DNA of 28,898 nt, from assembly GCA_035544515.1 (NCBI GenBank), contig DATKEG010000131.1, positions 1 through 28,898 of the forward strand, read 5' to 3'. Positions 7,824-15,604 of this stretch are shown here, piece by piece. A program made the position numbers and the translations under genes. Within the stretch, counting starts at the first letter, position 1; each line of letters starts with the position of its first letter. The notes beneath the pieces were generated by a model. The model had not been told where the DNA came from, ran no database searches, and was given only the letters and a program-made list of their open reading frames with translations. The DNA comes from DATKEG01 sp035544515 (GTDB lineage Bacteria > Acidobacteriota > Vicinamibacteria > Fen-336).

Positions 7824-10800
7824 CTAGTACACGAAGCGCAGCCCGAACTGGATCTGCCTCGGGATCCCGCTCATCGACGTGATCCGCCCGGCGGTGGGCT
7901 GGTCGATGCGCACGTCGGGGTTGCCGAGGTTGATGTGGTTGAAGACGTTGAACACCTCCACCCGGAGCTCCACCCGCCGGTTGCTCCCGAGCGCGACGTT
8001 CTTCTGCAGGCCCAGGTCCACGTTCCAGAACCCCGGCGCACGCAAGCTGTTCCGCTCGGCATTCCCGAAGCTGTTGACCGGGATGGCGAAGGCGGCCGTG
8101 TTGAACCATCGCTCCTCGTTGGGATCGGACAGCGTCGGATCGCCCACCTGGTTCGGCCGGGCGTAGCCGTTGACGCCGATGTTGGCGGGGTCGCCGCCCG
8201 CCACCTGCACGGTGAACGGCTGCCCCGATCGGGCCAGCAGCATCCAGTTGAGCTGCCAGTTGCCCAGGATCCAGGATGCGGGACCGTCGCTCAGCCAGCG
8301 CTTGCCCCGTCCGACCGGCAGCTCCCAGACCGTGGCCCACGACAGGATGTGGGGGATATCGTAGCCGGAGACCGCCCGGGCACCGTCGATGTCGTGGTAG
8401 TTCTGGATGGCGGCGTTCCCTCCGATCCCGTTCTCCGCCGCGAACCAGCCGCTGCTGGTGTCGATGGACCGGGACAGGGTGTAGGCGAACATGCTGGCCA
8501 GCCCCTCCGAGAACCGGTGCTGCACCTTGAGCTGGAGCGCGTTGTACTTGGCCATGCCGATGTCGTCTTCGTACCGGAAGGTACCCGTGATGTGGGGCCA
8601 GGGACGCAGCTGATCCCTCTCGGCCGGCGTGAGCCGGCGGCCCGTGGCGGGATCCACACCGGGCACCGCCGGGACGTGGGCATAGCCGGAGTACTCCATC
8701 CGGCCGTTGTAGCTGCCGACGTAGCCGAGGCCCACCATCAGGTTCTGCGTGATCTGCCTCTGCACCTCCACGTGCCACTGGTGCGAGTAGGCGTTCTTGC
8801 GGTCGGGGTCGTTGAACCAGCCGCCGGCGTTCCAGGGTTGCGGCGCGGGCAGCCCGAACGGCAAGGTTCCGATCCGGTCGACGCCCACGATCGGGTCGCC
8901 CTCGCGGTTCATCACGCCCGTGTCGATGCCGGAGAACTGCGGCCATCCCCAGGTCTCGAACTGATGCTGGCCGTATTGGCTCCTCCCCACCATGGAATCC
9001 CACATCAGCGAATAGCCGGTGCGCAGGACCGTCTGCGGGTTGATCGCCCAGGCCAGCCCCAGACGCGGCCCGAAGTTGTCCTTGATCGGCTTGAGGATCG
9101 AGAACTCCTCGCCCGTGGCCCGGATGAACTGGTTGAAGGGGATCTGCTCGATGGGTTTCGGCAGACAGGGCGGCGCCTGACCGGCGCACACCGCGGGCAG
9201 CTCGGGCAGGGCGAGCAGCCACTCGCCGGTGCTCAGGTCGGGACCGCTCTGCAGCCCGCGCCCGGTGGCCCGCGTGATGTAGTCGTAGCGCAGGCCGTAG
9301 GTGAGGGTGAGGTTCGGCTTCAGCGCCCACTGGTCCTGGAAGTAGGCCGACAGGGTGGAGGTCTTGAAGTCGATGAACCCGTGGTCGGGCACGAACCCCT
9401 GGATCCGGCTGGGGATCCCCAGCAGGGCGGAGGCCAGGGCGTCGCCGGTGCTGGAGGGATTCTGCGGGTCGCGCGTCTGCTCCGGGCTGAAGTTGAACTG
9501 GCCGAACTGGTTCTCCTGCAAGCGGCCGATCTGGAGCATCTGGAAGCCGACCTTGAAGTTGTGCTTGCCACGCAGCCAGGTCAGGTCGGCCGCGGCGTTC
9601 CAGTTCGGGTTCTCGCGGGGCCGCGGGCCCTGCACGCCCAGGTTGGGAAGGTTCCAGGGAGCCAGGTTCGTGCCGCCGCCCTGGATGATGTAGCCCGCGA
9701 AGCGGTCCAGCTCGGGCAGGCCCAGGCCCTGCTGGGGCCCGATGCCCAGCTCGTGCTCGAGGGGGGCGTCCGCGGTCACCTGGTTCGTATAACCGCCCCG
9801 GACCTCCAGCATGACGGTCGGCGAGAAGGTGTGGAACCACCCGCCTCCGAAGTTGCGGTTGACCGCGCTCGGCGCGTTGGATCCGCGGTCACCCACCGGC
9901 TGGAAGTTGTCGATGTGCCGCTCCGTCCAGCGGAAGAACATGTTGTCGCTGTTGCCGAAATGGTGGTCGACCCTCACCTGGAACGAATGCGCGTTGCTCT
10001 CGCGGTCGCGCTGCGTGAAGAAGTTGTCCGCGATCGCACCGGACCGGTTCGGCTGGACCATGTAGGCCTTCAGGAACGCCTGCATCGTGGGCGAGATGAG
10101 CTCCGCGGGAATGACGTTGCCGGGGAACGGATCGCGCACCAGCCTCCCGTTCACGATGCGCGTGCTGAACGGGTTGTAGATCGTGCGGCCGTGGAACGTC
10201 TGTGAGAAGTCCCCGTCCAGCTCCCTCCCGCTGGGCACCGTGTGGCGCGTGTCGGCGACGTCGCGATAGTGCCAGCCGTCGTAGGAGGCGAAGAAGAAGG
10301 TTTTGTCCTTGAAGATCGGCCCCCCGAGGTTCGCGCCGAACTGCCCCTGGCTGAAGACGGGATGCTCGTCCCGGAAGACGTCGCGGAACGGGTTCCGGGC
10401 GGCGAACTTCTGGTCGCGGAGGAAGCCGAAGACGGACCCGCCGAAGCGGTTCGTTCCCGACTTCGAGGTCATGTTCACGACCCCGCCGATGACGCCGCCG
10501 AACTCCGCCTTGTCGCTCTGCGACTGCACCTTGAACTCCTGCAGCGCGTCGATGTCCGGCAGCGCCACGTACGTGCCGGCGCGCACGCTGGTGTTCACGA
10601 TGCCGTCCATGTAGTAGATCTTGGAGCGGTTCTGCTGCCCCATGATCGAGGCGTTGACGATCGACGAGCCGGGGAGGCCCGAGTTCCCCTCCGTGCCGAA
10701 GCCGAGCTCTCCCCCACCGTTCGCTCCGGGACCCTGGGCCGTGGAGACGGGGTTGACGCCCGGGCTGAGCAGGAGCAGCTGCGTGAAGTTCCGCCCCTGC

Positions 10801-11243
10801 AGCGGCAGGTCGCGGATCACCTTTTCCTCGACCACGTTGCCCAGCTCGGCCGAGCCGGTCTGCAGCAGCTCCGACTGGCCCGTGACGAGCGTGGTCTCGG
10901 TGAGCGCGCCCACCTCGAGGCCGATGTTTCGCATCACGGTCTCGCTGACGCCCACGACGAAGGGGGCCGCCTCCGCCTTGTTGAAACCGGTCAGCTCAAC
11001 CGTGAGCACGTAGGTCCCCGGCCGGACGTTGACGAAGCTGAAGTAGCCGGAGCTGTTCGTCTGGCGCACGTTCTGGACGTTGGTCGCCTCGTTGACGAGG
11101 GTGACCGTCGCCCCCGGGACCACCGCTCCCGTGGAATCCGTGACGGTGCCGCTGACGCCGCCCATCGAGGTCTGCGCGAGGGCCAGACCGGGCGCCGTCA
11201 GCGTCGCGAGAAGAAGCAGGCTTGCCGCTTTGCCCAGATTCAT
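7824..11243 (-). CDS. TonB-dependent receptor with N-terminal carboxypeptidase-regulatory-like domain (Oar-like)
   Basis: A 1139-residue outer-membrane receptor. A signal peptide (MNLGKAASLLLLATLTAPGLALA) precedes an Ig-like carboxypeptidase-regulatory domain at about 28-110 (GGVSGTVTDSTGAVVPGATV, then GYFSFVNVRPGTYVLTVEL). A plug domain follows at about 115-270 (RDLPLQGRNFTQLLLLSPG), then a long beta-barrel ending IQFGLRFVY with the terminal aromatic expected by the barrel assembly machinery. This architecture is greatly expanded in Acidobacteriota and used for energy-dependent uptake of oligosaccharides or other large solutes. No SusD-type lipoprotein gene is adjacent. AGAGGAG lies upstream of the ATG. 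The gene diverges from a LacI regulator across a spacer with LacI-type operators, two of them in its predicted leader, so sugar-controlled repression is likely. The substrate is inferred only from the neighbouring enzymes. Confidence 0.93.
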   Translation of the reverse strand: MNLGKAASLLLLATLTAPGLALAQTSMGGVSGTVTDSTGAVVPGATVTLVNEATNVQNVRQTNSSGYFSFVNVRPGTYVLTVELTGFNKAEAAPFVVGVSETVMRNIGLEVGALTETTLVTGQSELLQTGSAELGNVVEEKVIRDLPLQGRNFTQLLLLSPGVNPVSTAQGPGANGGGELGFGTEGNSGLPGSSIVNASIMGQQNRSKIYYMDGIVNTSVRAGTYVALPDIDALQEFKVQSQSDKAEFGGVIGGVVNMTSKSGTNRFGGSVFGFLRDQKFAARNPFRDVFRDEHPVFSQGQFGANLGGPIFKDKTFFFASYDGWHYRDVADTRHTVPSGRELDGDFSQTFHGRTIYNPFSTRIVNGRLVRDPFPGNVIPAELISPTMQAFLKAYMVQPNRSGAIADNFFTQRDRESNAHSFQVRVDHHFGNSDNMFFRWTERHIDNFQPVGDRGSNAPSAVNRNFGGGWFHTFSPTVMLEVRGGYTNQVTADAPLEHELGIGPQQGLGLPELDRFAGYIIQGGGTNLAPWNLPNLGVQGPRPRENPNWNAAADLTWLRGKHNFKVGFQMLQIGRLQENQFGQFNFSPEQTRDPQNPSSTGDALASALLGIPSRIQGFVPDHGFIDFKTSTLSAYFQDQWALKPNLTLTYGLRYDYITRATGRGLQSGPDLSTGEWLLALPELPAVCAGQAPPCLPKPIEQIPFNQFIRATGEEFSILKPIKDNFGPRLGLAWAINPQTVLRTGYSLMWDSMVGRSQYGQHQFETWGWPQFSGIDTGVMNREGDPIVGVDRIGTLPFGLPAPQPWNAGGWFNDPDRKNAYSHQWHVEVQRQITQNLMVGLGYVGSYNGRMEYSGYAHVPAVPGVDPATGRRLTPAERDQLRPWPHITGTFRYEDDIGMAKYNALQLKVQHRFSEGLASMFAYTLSRSIDTSSGWFAAENGIGGNAAIQNYHDIDGARAVSGYDIPHILSWATVWELPVGRGKRWLSDGPASWILGNWQLNWMLLARSGQPFTVQVAGGDPANIGVNGYARPNQVGDPTLSDPNEERWFNTAAFAIPVNSFGNAERNSLRAPGFWNVDLGLQKNVALGSNRRVELRVEVFNVFNHINLGNPDVRIDQPTAGRITSMSGIPRQIQFGLRFVY

Positions 11244-11290
11244 CCGATTACTCCTCTGATTCAGTTCAGCGTCTCCATCGAACCACGTCG

Positions 11291-11304
11291 TGTAAGCGCT
11301 TTCA
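11291..11304. promoter_or_regulatory. LacI-family operator O2 (imperfect palindrome)
   Basis: TGTAAGCGCTTTCA is a 14-base near-palindrome around AAGCGCTT with a central CpG step, the hallmark of LacI/GalR-family operators. It matches the second site at 11363-11374 over TGTAAGCGCTT. It lies in the predicted receptor 5' leader, about 48 bases upstream of the receptor start codon. Centres of the two sites are 71 bp apart. Confidence 0.7.
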
Positions 11305-11362
11305 CGCCAGCAACTCCGAGGGGCGCGGCCAGCCGGTCACCCGTGTCGACCCACAACCTCGT

Positions 11363-11374
11363 GTAAGCGCTTAC
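11363..11374. promoter_or_regulatory. LacI-family operator O1 (perfect palindrome)
   Basis: GTAAGCGCTTAC is a perfect 12-base inverted repeat (TGTAAGCGCTTACC with flanks) with CpG exactly at its centre. LacI-family hinge helices insert a leucine at such a step. The divergent regulator gene retains that leucine (L65 in the ARTLASG hinge). The site falls about 20-30 bases downstream of the predicted receptor transcription start, a good position for repression. Confidence 0.78.
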
Positions 11375-11382
11375 CTCGAAAT

Positions 11383-11393
11383 TGGTATTACCA
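11383..11393. promoter_or_regulatory. GntR/FadR-like operator, perfect palindrome TGGTATTACCA
   Basis: Perfect inverted repeat with arms TGGTA and TACCA around a T. TGGTNNNACCA-type sites are typical of FadR-subfamily GntR regulators, many of which respond to sugar acids. This sequence is unlike the LacI palindrome eight bases away, so a second regulator is implied. It lies at the predicted receptor transcription start. A related site is at 11572-11582. No GntR gene is in the window. Confidence 0.5.
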
Positions 11394-11401
11394 GTGGCAA
11401 G

Positions 11402-11429
11402 ACTTTAGGTCAAGATATCCGTTTGTCAA
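11402..11429 (-). promoter_or_regulatory. sigma-70-like promoter for the TonB receptor
   Basis: On the minus strand TTGACA (11429 down to 11424, a perfect -35) is followed after 16 bases by TAAAGT (11407 down to 11402, four of six matches to TATAAT). The predicted start is near 11395, giving a leader of about 150 bases. That leader contains the TGGTATTACCA site and both LacI-type palindromes, consistent with control of initiation or early elongation. Confidence 0.55.
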
Positions 11430-11507
11430 GGACTTTCGTACGGGGAAAATCGAGGCGTGCCGTCCGCCCCTGACCTGCCCACCATATTGCGATCGGGCCA
11501 AGCGGTG

Positions 11508-11537
11508 TTGACACGCCCGCAGCGGCGAGGGTAGGTT
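11508..11537 (+). promoter_or_regulatory. possible promoter for the lacI-GH operon
   Basis: A perfect TTGACA (11508-11513) points toward the LacI gene, but the best -10 at an allowed spacing is TAGGTT (11532-11537, 18-base spacer, three of six matches). A better -10-like hexamer, TCTAAT at 11567-11572, has no good -35 partner. The assignment is weak and rests on the -35 and the divergent gene arrangement. Confidence 0.3.
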
Positions 11538-11571
11538 TCGTGTCATTCCACACGGCGTTGGCCATCTCTAA

Positions 11572-11582
11572 TGGTATGACCA
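11572..11582. promoter_or_regulatory. second GntR/FadR-like site TGGTATGACCA upstream of lacI
   Basis: Ten of eleven bases match the palindrome at 11383-11393; the single change (TACCA to GACCA) keeps the TGGTNNNACCA frame. It ends 31 bases before the LacI start codon, where a bound repressor could block the enzyme operon. One such site on each side of the divergent region suggests a second regulator acting on both transcription units. Confidence 0.48.
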
Positions 11583-11613
11583 CTATCTTGCAAACCCTGT
11601 CCTCTCGGACCGC

Positions 11614-12684
11614 ATGATGCGAGCCCGCGCACGGCGACCGAGATCGCCCACCCGGCTGGGGGACGTGGCACGCCTGGCCGGCGTCTCGTCTGCGACCGTC
11701 TCGCGCGTCCTGAACGGCTCGGGCACGGTATCCGAGGCGCACCGGCACAAGGTCCTTCGCGCGGTCGAAACGCTCGACTACCATCCCAACGCCGGCGCCC
11801 GGACGCTCGCTTCGGGCCGCAGCACGCAGATCGGCCTGCTCGTCTCCGACATCTGCAACCCGTTCTTCGCCGAGCTGGCGAAGAGCATCGAGCGCGCGGC
11901 CTTGCAGAGCGGCTTCGAGGTCATGCTGTCGGAGACGGACTACGACTCGGAGCGGCTCAACAAGGCCCTGCGGCGCTTCCTGGAGCGGAGCGTGGCGGGC
12001 GTGATGGTCATGGCCAGCGAGCTGGAGCTGGACCTCGTCGACCGGCTGGCGCGCCGCGGCGTGCCCCTGGTGCTCCTCGACCTCGAGTCGCGGTGGCCTC
12101 GGACGAGTACCGTCCGGGTGGATTACGCCAGGGGGATCGACGAAGCGGTCCGGCACCTCGCCGCGCTGGGCCACCGGCGGCTGGCGTTCATCGGCGGTCC
12201 CCGCGGCATCGCCTCCGCGGCCACGCGCGTCGACGCCTTCACGCGCGCCGTCGAGCGCCACATCGGGGCGAGTCACGTCGCGCGCAGCCACGAGGCCGAC
12301 TTCCAGCTCGAGGGCGGCTTCAAGGCGGCGGTCGACATCCTGGCGGGCCGGCCCCGCCCCACCGCGGTGCTGGCCGCCAACGACTGGATGGCCATGGGCA
12401 TTCTCAAGGCCTGCCGCACGCAGGGGCTGCGGGTCCCTCGCGACATCTCGATCGTGGGATTCGACGACATCGCGTTCGCCAAACTGACCGATCCACCGCT
12501 CTCCACCGTGTGCCTCCCTCGGGACGAGCTGGGGCGCCGGGCGGTGGAGGCGCTGATGCTGAGCCTGCAGGCGCACTCCGACCATCCGCCGGAGGTCCAG
12601 GTCCCGACGCACTTCGTGCCCCGCGGCACGACGGGTCCCGCTCTCGGCGCCGGCGTACGATCGGCCGCGCTCACCGCCGTCTGA
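11614..12684 (+). CDS. LacI-family transcriptional regulator of the carbohydrate locus
   Basis: A 356-residue regulator of usual family length. The N-terminal helix-turn-helix is at about 15-36 (RLGDVARLAGVSSATVSRVL), with the YHPN motif and ARTLASGRS hinge at about 56-69. L65 corresponds to the leucine that LacI inserts at a central CpG. The periplasmic-binding-protein-like sensor begins IGLLVSDICNPFFAEL and includes HLAALGHRRLAFIGG, AVLAANDWMAMGIL and ISIVGFDDIAFA near the C-terminus. The regulator likely binds the GTAAGCGCTTAC palindromes just upstream and responds to a sugar released by the enzymes (inference). It lies 13 bases before the fusion gene, so it is probably its first co-transcribed partner and partly autoregulated. 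Two adjacent ATGs (11614 and 11617) are possible starts; no strong ribosome site precedes them. Confidence 0.93.
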   Translation: MMRARARRPRSPTRLGDVARLAGVSSATVSRVLNGSGTVSEAHRHKVLRAVETLDYHPNAGARTLASGRSTQIGLLVSDICNPFFAELAKSIERAALQSGFEVMLSETDYDSERLNKALRRFLERSVAGVMVMASELELDLVDRLARRGVPLVLLDLESRWPRTSTVRVDYARGIDEAVRHLAALGHRRLAFIGGPRGIASAATRVDAFTRAVERHIGASHVARSHEADFQLEGGFKAAVDILAGRPRPTAVLAANDWMAMGILKACRTQGLRVPRDISIVGFDDIAFAKLTDPPLSTVCLPRDELGRRAVEALMLSLQAHSDHPPEVQVPTHFVPRGTTGPALGAGVRSAALTAV

Positions 12685-12697
12685 GGGAGGAAAAGAG

Positions 12698-15604
12698 ATG
12701 CCGCCACTGACCCGCCGCGACCTGCTCCGCCTCGCGGCGGCGTCCCCGGTGCTCGCGCTGCGGCCGCGCGCGGGGCACTCCGCGGCGACCGGGGTCCTGG
12801 ACCTGCCGTCGTTCGCGAGGGCTCCGGGCCGCGTGGTGGCGGATCCCGGCGGCGCGGCGGTCCGCCTCGACCGCGACTGGGAGGGCGCGCTCTGCCGCTC
12901 GCGCATCGTCAACGAAGGCTCGACCCCCGCGCGCGTGCGCGAGGTCGTCCTCTTCGACGTGCCGCACGGCCTGCCCGCGCAGACCGGCCTCTACGGCGAA
13001 GGCTTCCAGATGCTGAGCCAGACCGGGGGGACGCTGGGCGCGCCCGCCGACCTCGGCAACTACACGGACGCGAGGCACTACAAGATGCCGCAGCCGGAGG
13101 GTGCGCGCGTGGTCCACGGCCTCCTGACCCTGAGCCCGCCCACGGCCGATGCCTCGATGATCGCGTTCACGTCCTGCCGGCGGTTCGACGGCCTGTTTCG
13201 GCTGCGGCCTTCGTCGCTCGAGGTGGTCGTGGACACGGAGGGCCTCGCGCTCGGGCCCGGCGAGGCCTGGGACCTCGAGGAGCTGACGTTCCGCGCGGGC
13301 GCCGCCCGCGAGGCGCTGCTCGAGGCGCTCGCGGAGCGGCTGGCGCGGAACCATCCCCCGCTGCCCTTCCCCGCGCCGCCCTCCGGCTGGTGTTCCTGGT
13401 ACTGCTTCGGCCCCGGCGTCACCGCAAAGCAGGTGCTCGCGAACCTCGACGTGATCGCGGCGAAGGTGCCCGGCCTGAAGTACATCCAGATCGACGACGG
13501 CTACCAGCCGGCCATGGGCGACTGGCTCGACACGGGCCCCGCCTTCGGCGGCGACGTGCGGGGCGTGCTCGCCGCGATCCGCGCGCGCGGCTTCGAGCCG
13601 GCGATCTGGGTGGCGCCGTTCATCGCGGAAGCGGGCTCGCAGCTCTTCCGGCGACACCCGGGCTGGTTCGTGAAGGACGCGGAGGGCGCGCCCCTGCGCT
13701 CCGACCGCGTGACCTTCGGCGGCTGGCGGCGCGGACCCTGGTACGCGCTCGACGGCACGCACCCCGAGGCGCAGGCGCACCTCGAGACGGTCTTCCGCAC
13801 CATGCGCACGGAGTGGGGCGTGACCTACTTCAAGCTCGACGCGAACTTCTGGGGCGCGATCCATGGCGGGCGCTTCCACGACCCCCGCGCCACGCGCATC
13901 GAAGCCTATCGCCGCGGGATGCAGGCCGTGCTCCGGGGATCGGGTGAGGCCTTCGTGCTCGGCTGCAACCATCCGATCTGGGGCTCGCTCGGCCTCGTCC
14001 ACGGCTCGCGCAGCTCGAACGACATCAAGCGCGACTGGAGCCGCTTCACCACCATCGCCCGCCAGAACCTCGGCCGCAACTGGCAGAACGGCCGGCTATG
14101 GTGGAACGACCCGGACGCCGTGGTCCTCACCGGCGACCTGAGCGAGGAGGAGTTCCGCTTCCACGCCACCTCGATCTACGCGAGCGGCGGCATGATCCTC
14201 TCCGGCGACGACCTCACGACGATCAGCCCCGAGCGCCTGGAGATGCTGCGCAAGCTCCAGCCCCCGACGGGGCGGGCCGCGCGGTTCGCGGACGAGTCGT
14301 TCCGCGTGGGCGTGATGGACCTGCCGGGCCGGCGCGCGGTGTGCCTGCTCAACTGGGACGACGCGCCGCGGACGCTCTCGTTCCCCCTCTCCGGGCCCCA
14401 CCGCGTCCGCGAGCTGTGGACCGGCGAGGACCGGGGGCGACACGAGACGGGCTCCGTCTCGATGGACCTGCCGCCGCGGTCCGGCCGCGTGCTCCTGTGC
14501 ACGCCCGCCTTCGACGTGGCGGCGTTCGACCGCGACCGGGTGTTGACCGCGGCCGAACGCTACCTCGCCGAGGCGCCGACCACGATCACCGCGTCCCCCA
14601 GCCCGCGCAGCGCGGGCTCCCTCCACGAGTTCCACTCCGAAGCGGACTACTGGTGGCCCGATCCGGCGAACCCGAGCGGCCCCTACGTCCAGCGCGACGG
14701 GATGACCAACCCCGACAACTTCGTCCTCCACCGCCGCCACATGGTGCGGCTCAGCGTGCAGGTGCCGGCCCTGGCCGCGGCCTGGACGCTCACGAGGGAC
14801 GCGCGGTACGCGACCCACGCCGCCAGGCATCTGCGCGCCTGGTTCGTGGACGAGGCCACGCGCATGGAGCCTCACCTGAAGTACGCGCAATCGATCCACG
14901 GGCGGGTGACCGGGCGCGGCATCGGGATCATCGACACCATCCACCTGGTCGAGGTCGCGCGCGCGGCCGAGGTCCTGGAGGACTCCGGCGCGCTCACCGC
15001 GGGCGACCGCGAGGCCATCCGGCGCTGGTTCGCGGACTACCTCGTCTTCATGACCACCCACCCGTACGGGATCGCGGAACGCGACACGACCAACAACCAC
15101 GCCACGTGCTGGGTGATGCAGGTGGCGGCGTTCGCGCGCCTCACCGGCGACGAGGAGAAGACCGCCTTTTGCCGCCGGCGGTTCAAGGACGTGCTGGTCG
15201 GCGAGCACATGGCGGCCGATGGAAGCTTTCCGCGTGAGATGGGGCGCACCAAGCCGTACGGCTATGCGCTCTTCAACCTCGAGGCGCTGGCCACGGTGGC
15301 GCAGATCCTCTCGACGCCGCGCGAAGACCTGTGGCGGTTCGAGGCGCCGGACGGCCGCGGCCTGCGAAGGGCCGTGGCGTTCTTGTTCCCCTACATCCGC
15401 GACAAGAAGGCCTGGCCGCTGCCGCCCGACGTGATGTACCACGACGAGTGGCCGATGCGGCAGGCGAGCCTGCTCTTCGCGGGCCTGGCACTCGACGCGC
15501 CGGAGTACGTCGCGCTCTGGAAGACGCTGCCGGCCGACTCGGAGGTCGAGGAGGTCGTGCGGAACTTCTTCGTGCGCCAGCCGGTCCTGTGGGTGGAGCG
15601 ATGA
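12698..15604 (+). CDS. bifunctional exported enzyme: GH36-like alpha-galactosidase fused to PL38/alginate-lyase-like domain
   Basis: A 968-residue single open frame with a GGGAGG ribosome site. The Tat-like signal TRRDLLRLAAASPVLAL precedes a beta-sandwich (about 40-225) and a GH36-type TIM barrel. The barrel shows GWCSWY near 230 and KYIQIDDGY. The expected nucleophile is D381 in YFKLDAN; the acid/base is D442 or D446 in SSNDIKRDW. A C-terminal barrel-linker region runs to about 600. From about 604 to the end is a complete alginate-lyase-superfamily (alpha/alpha toroid) domain: SEADYWWPDP, GMTNPDNF, GRVTGRGIGIIDTIHL, the NNH motif (N800, H801), and RTKPYGY with R850 and Y854/Y856. The NNH, Arg and Tyr elements parallel catalytic residues of PL5-type lyases. 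Relatives classed in PL38 act on glucuronan or alginate. The two activities are inferred. Its stop overlaps the next start (ATGA). Confidence 0.88.
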   Translation: MPPLTRRDLLRLAAASPVLALRPRAGHSAATGVLDLPSFARAPGRVVADPGGAAVRLDRDWEGALCRSRIVNEGSTPARVREVVLFDVPHGLPAQTGLYGEGFQMLSQTGGTLGAPADLGNYTDARHYKMPQPEGARVVHGLLTLSPPTADASMIAFTSCRRFDGLFRLRPSSLEVVVDTEGLALGPGEAWDLEELTFRAGAAREALLEALAERLARNHPPLPFPAPPSGWCSWYCFGPGVTAKQVLANLDVIAAKVPGLKYIQIDDGYQPAMGDWLDTGPAFGGDVRGVLAAIRARGFEPAIWVAPFIAEAGSQLFRRHPGWFVKDAEGAPLRSDRVTFGGWRRGPWYALDGTHPEAQAHLETVFRTMRTEWGVTYFKLDANFWGAIHGGRFHDPRATRIEAYRRGMQAVLRGSGEAFVLGCNHPIWGSLGLVHGSRSSNDIKRDWSRFTTIARQNLGRNWQNGRLWWNDPDAVVLTGDLSEEEFRFHATSIYASGGMILSGDDLTTISPERLEMLRKLQPPTGRAARFADESFRVGVMDLPGRRAVCLLNWDDAPRTLSFPLSGPHRVRELWTGEDRGRHETGSVSMDLPPRSGRVLLCTPAFDVAAFDRDRVLTAAERYLAEAPTTITASPSPRSAGSLHEFHSEADYWWPDPANPSGPYVQRDGMTNPDNFVLHRRHMVRLSVQVPALAAAWTLTRDARYATHAARHLRAWFVDEATRMEPHLKYAQSIHGRVTGRGIGIIDTIHLVEVARAAEVLEDSGALTAGDREAIRRWFADYLVFMTTHPYGIAERDTTNNHATCWVMQVAAFARLTGDEEKTAFCRRRFKDVLVGEHMAADGSFPREMGRTKPYGYALFNLEALATVAQILSTPREDLWRFEAPDGRGLRRAVAFLFPYIRDKKAWPLPPDVMYHDEWPMRQASLLFAGLALDAPEYVALWKTLPADSEVEEVVRNFFVRQPVLWVER

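Larger units (their letters stand above)
11244..11613. other. 370-bp divergent control region between receptor and LacI operon
   Basis: No gene is seen here. By eye the base composition is clearly less G+C-rich than the flanking genes. It holds, from left to right, the receptor's ribosome site (CTCCTC at 11251-11256, read on the minus strand), a LacI-type palindrome, a second and perfect LacI-type palindrome, a TGGTATTACCA palindrome, a minus-strand promoter, a possible plus-strand promoter and a TGGTATGACCA site. A direct repeat GTCAAG (11409 and 11425) flanks the palindrome GATATC. The sites are listed separately. Confidence 0.75.

Noticed and set aside
7696..9840. Long open frames antisense to the TonB receptor and other genes, some over 500 codons.
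   Set aside because: They are a consequence of high G+C with few stop codons; their products are Arg/Ala/Gly/Pro/His-biased and show no recognisable domain, unlike the sense products.
11401..11430. Direct repeat GTCAAG around GATATC as a regulator site.
   Set aside because: Each copy belongs to a TTGAC-type -35-like element on the minus strand; promoter sequence explains them better.
14500..14520. Frameshift or assembly joint making two genes look like a GH36-lyase fusion.
   Set aside because: The frame is continuous with normal composition. The lyase half has no signal peptide or ribosome site of its own, and both halves are complete.
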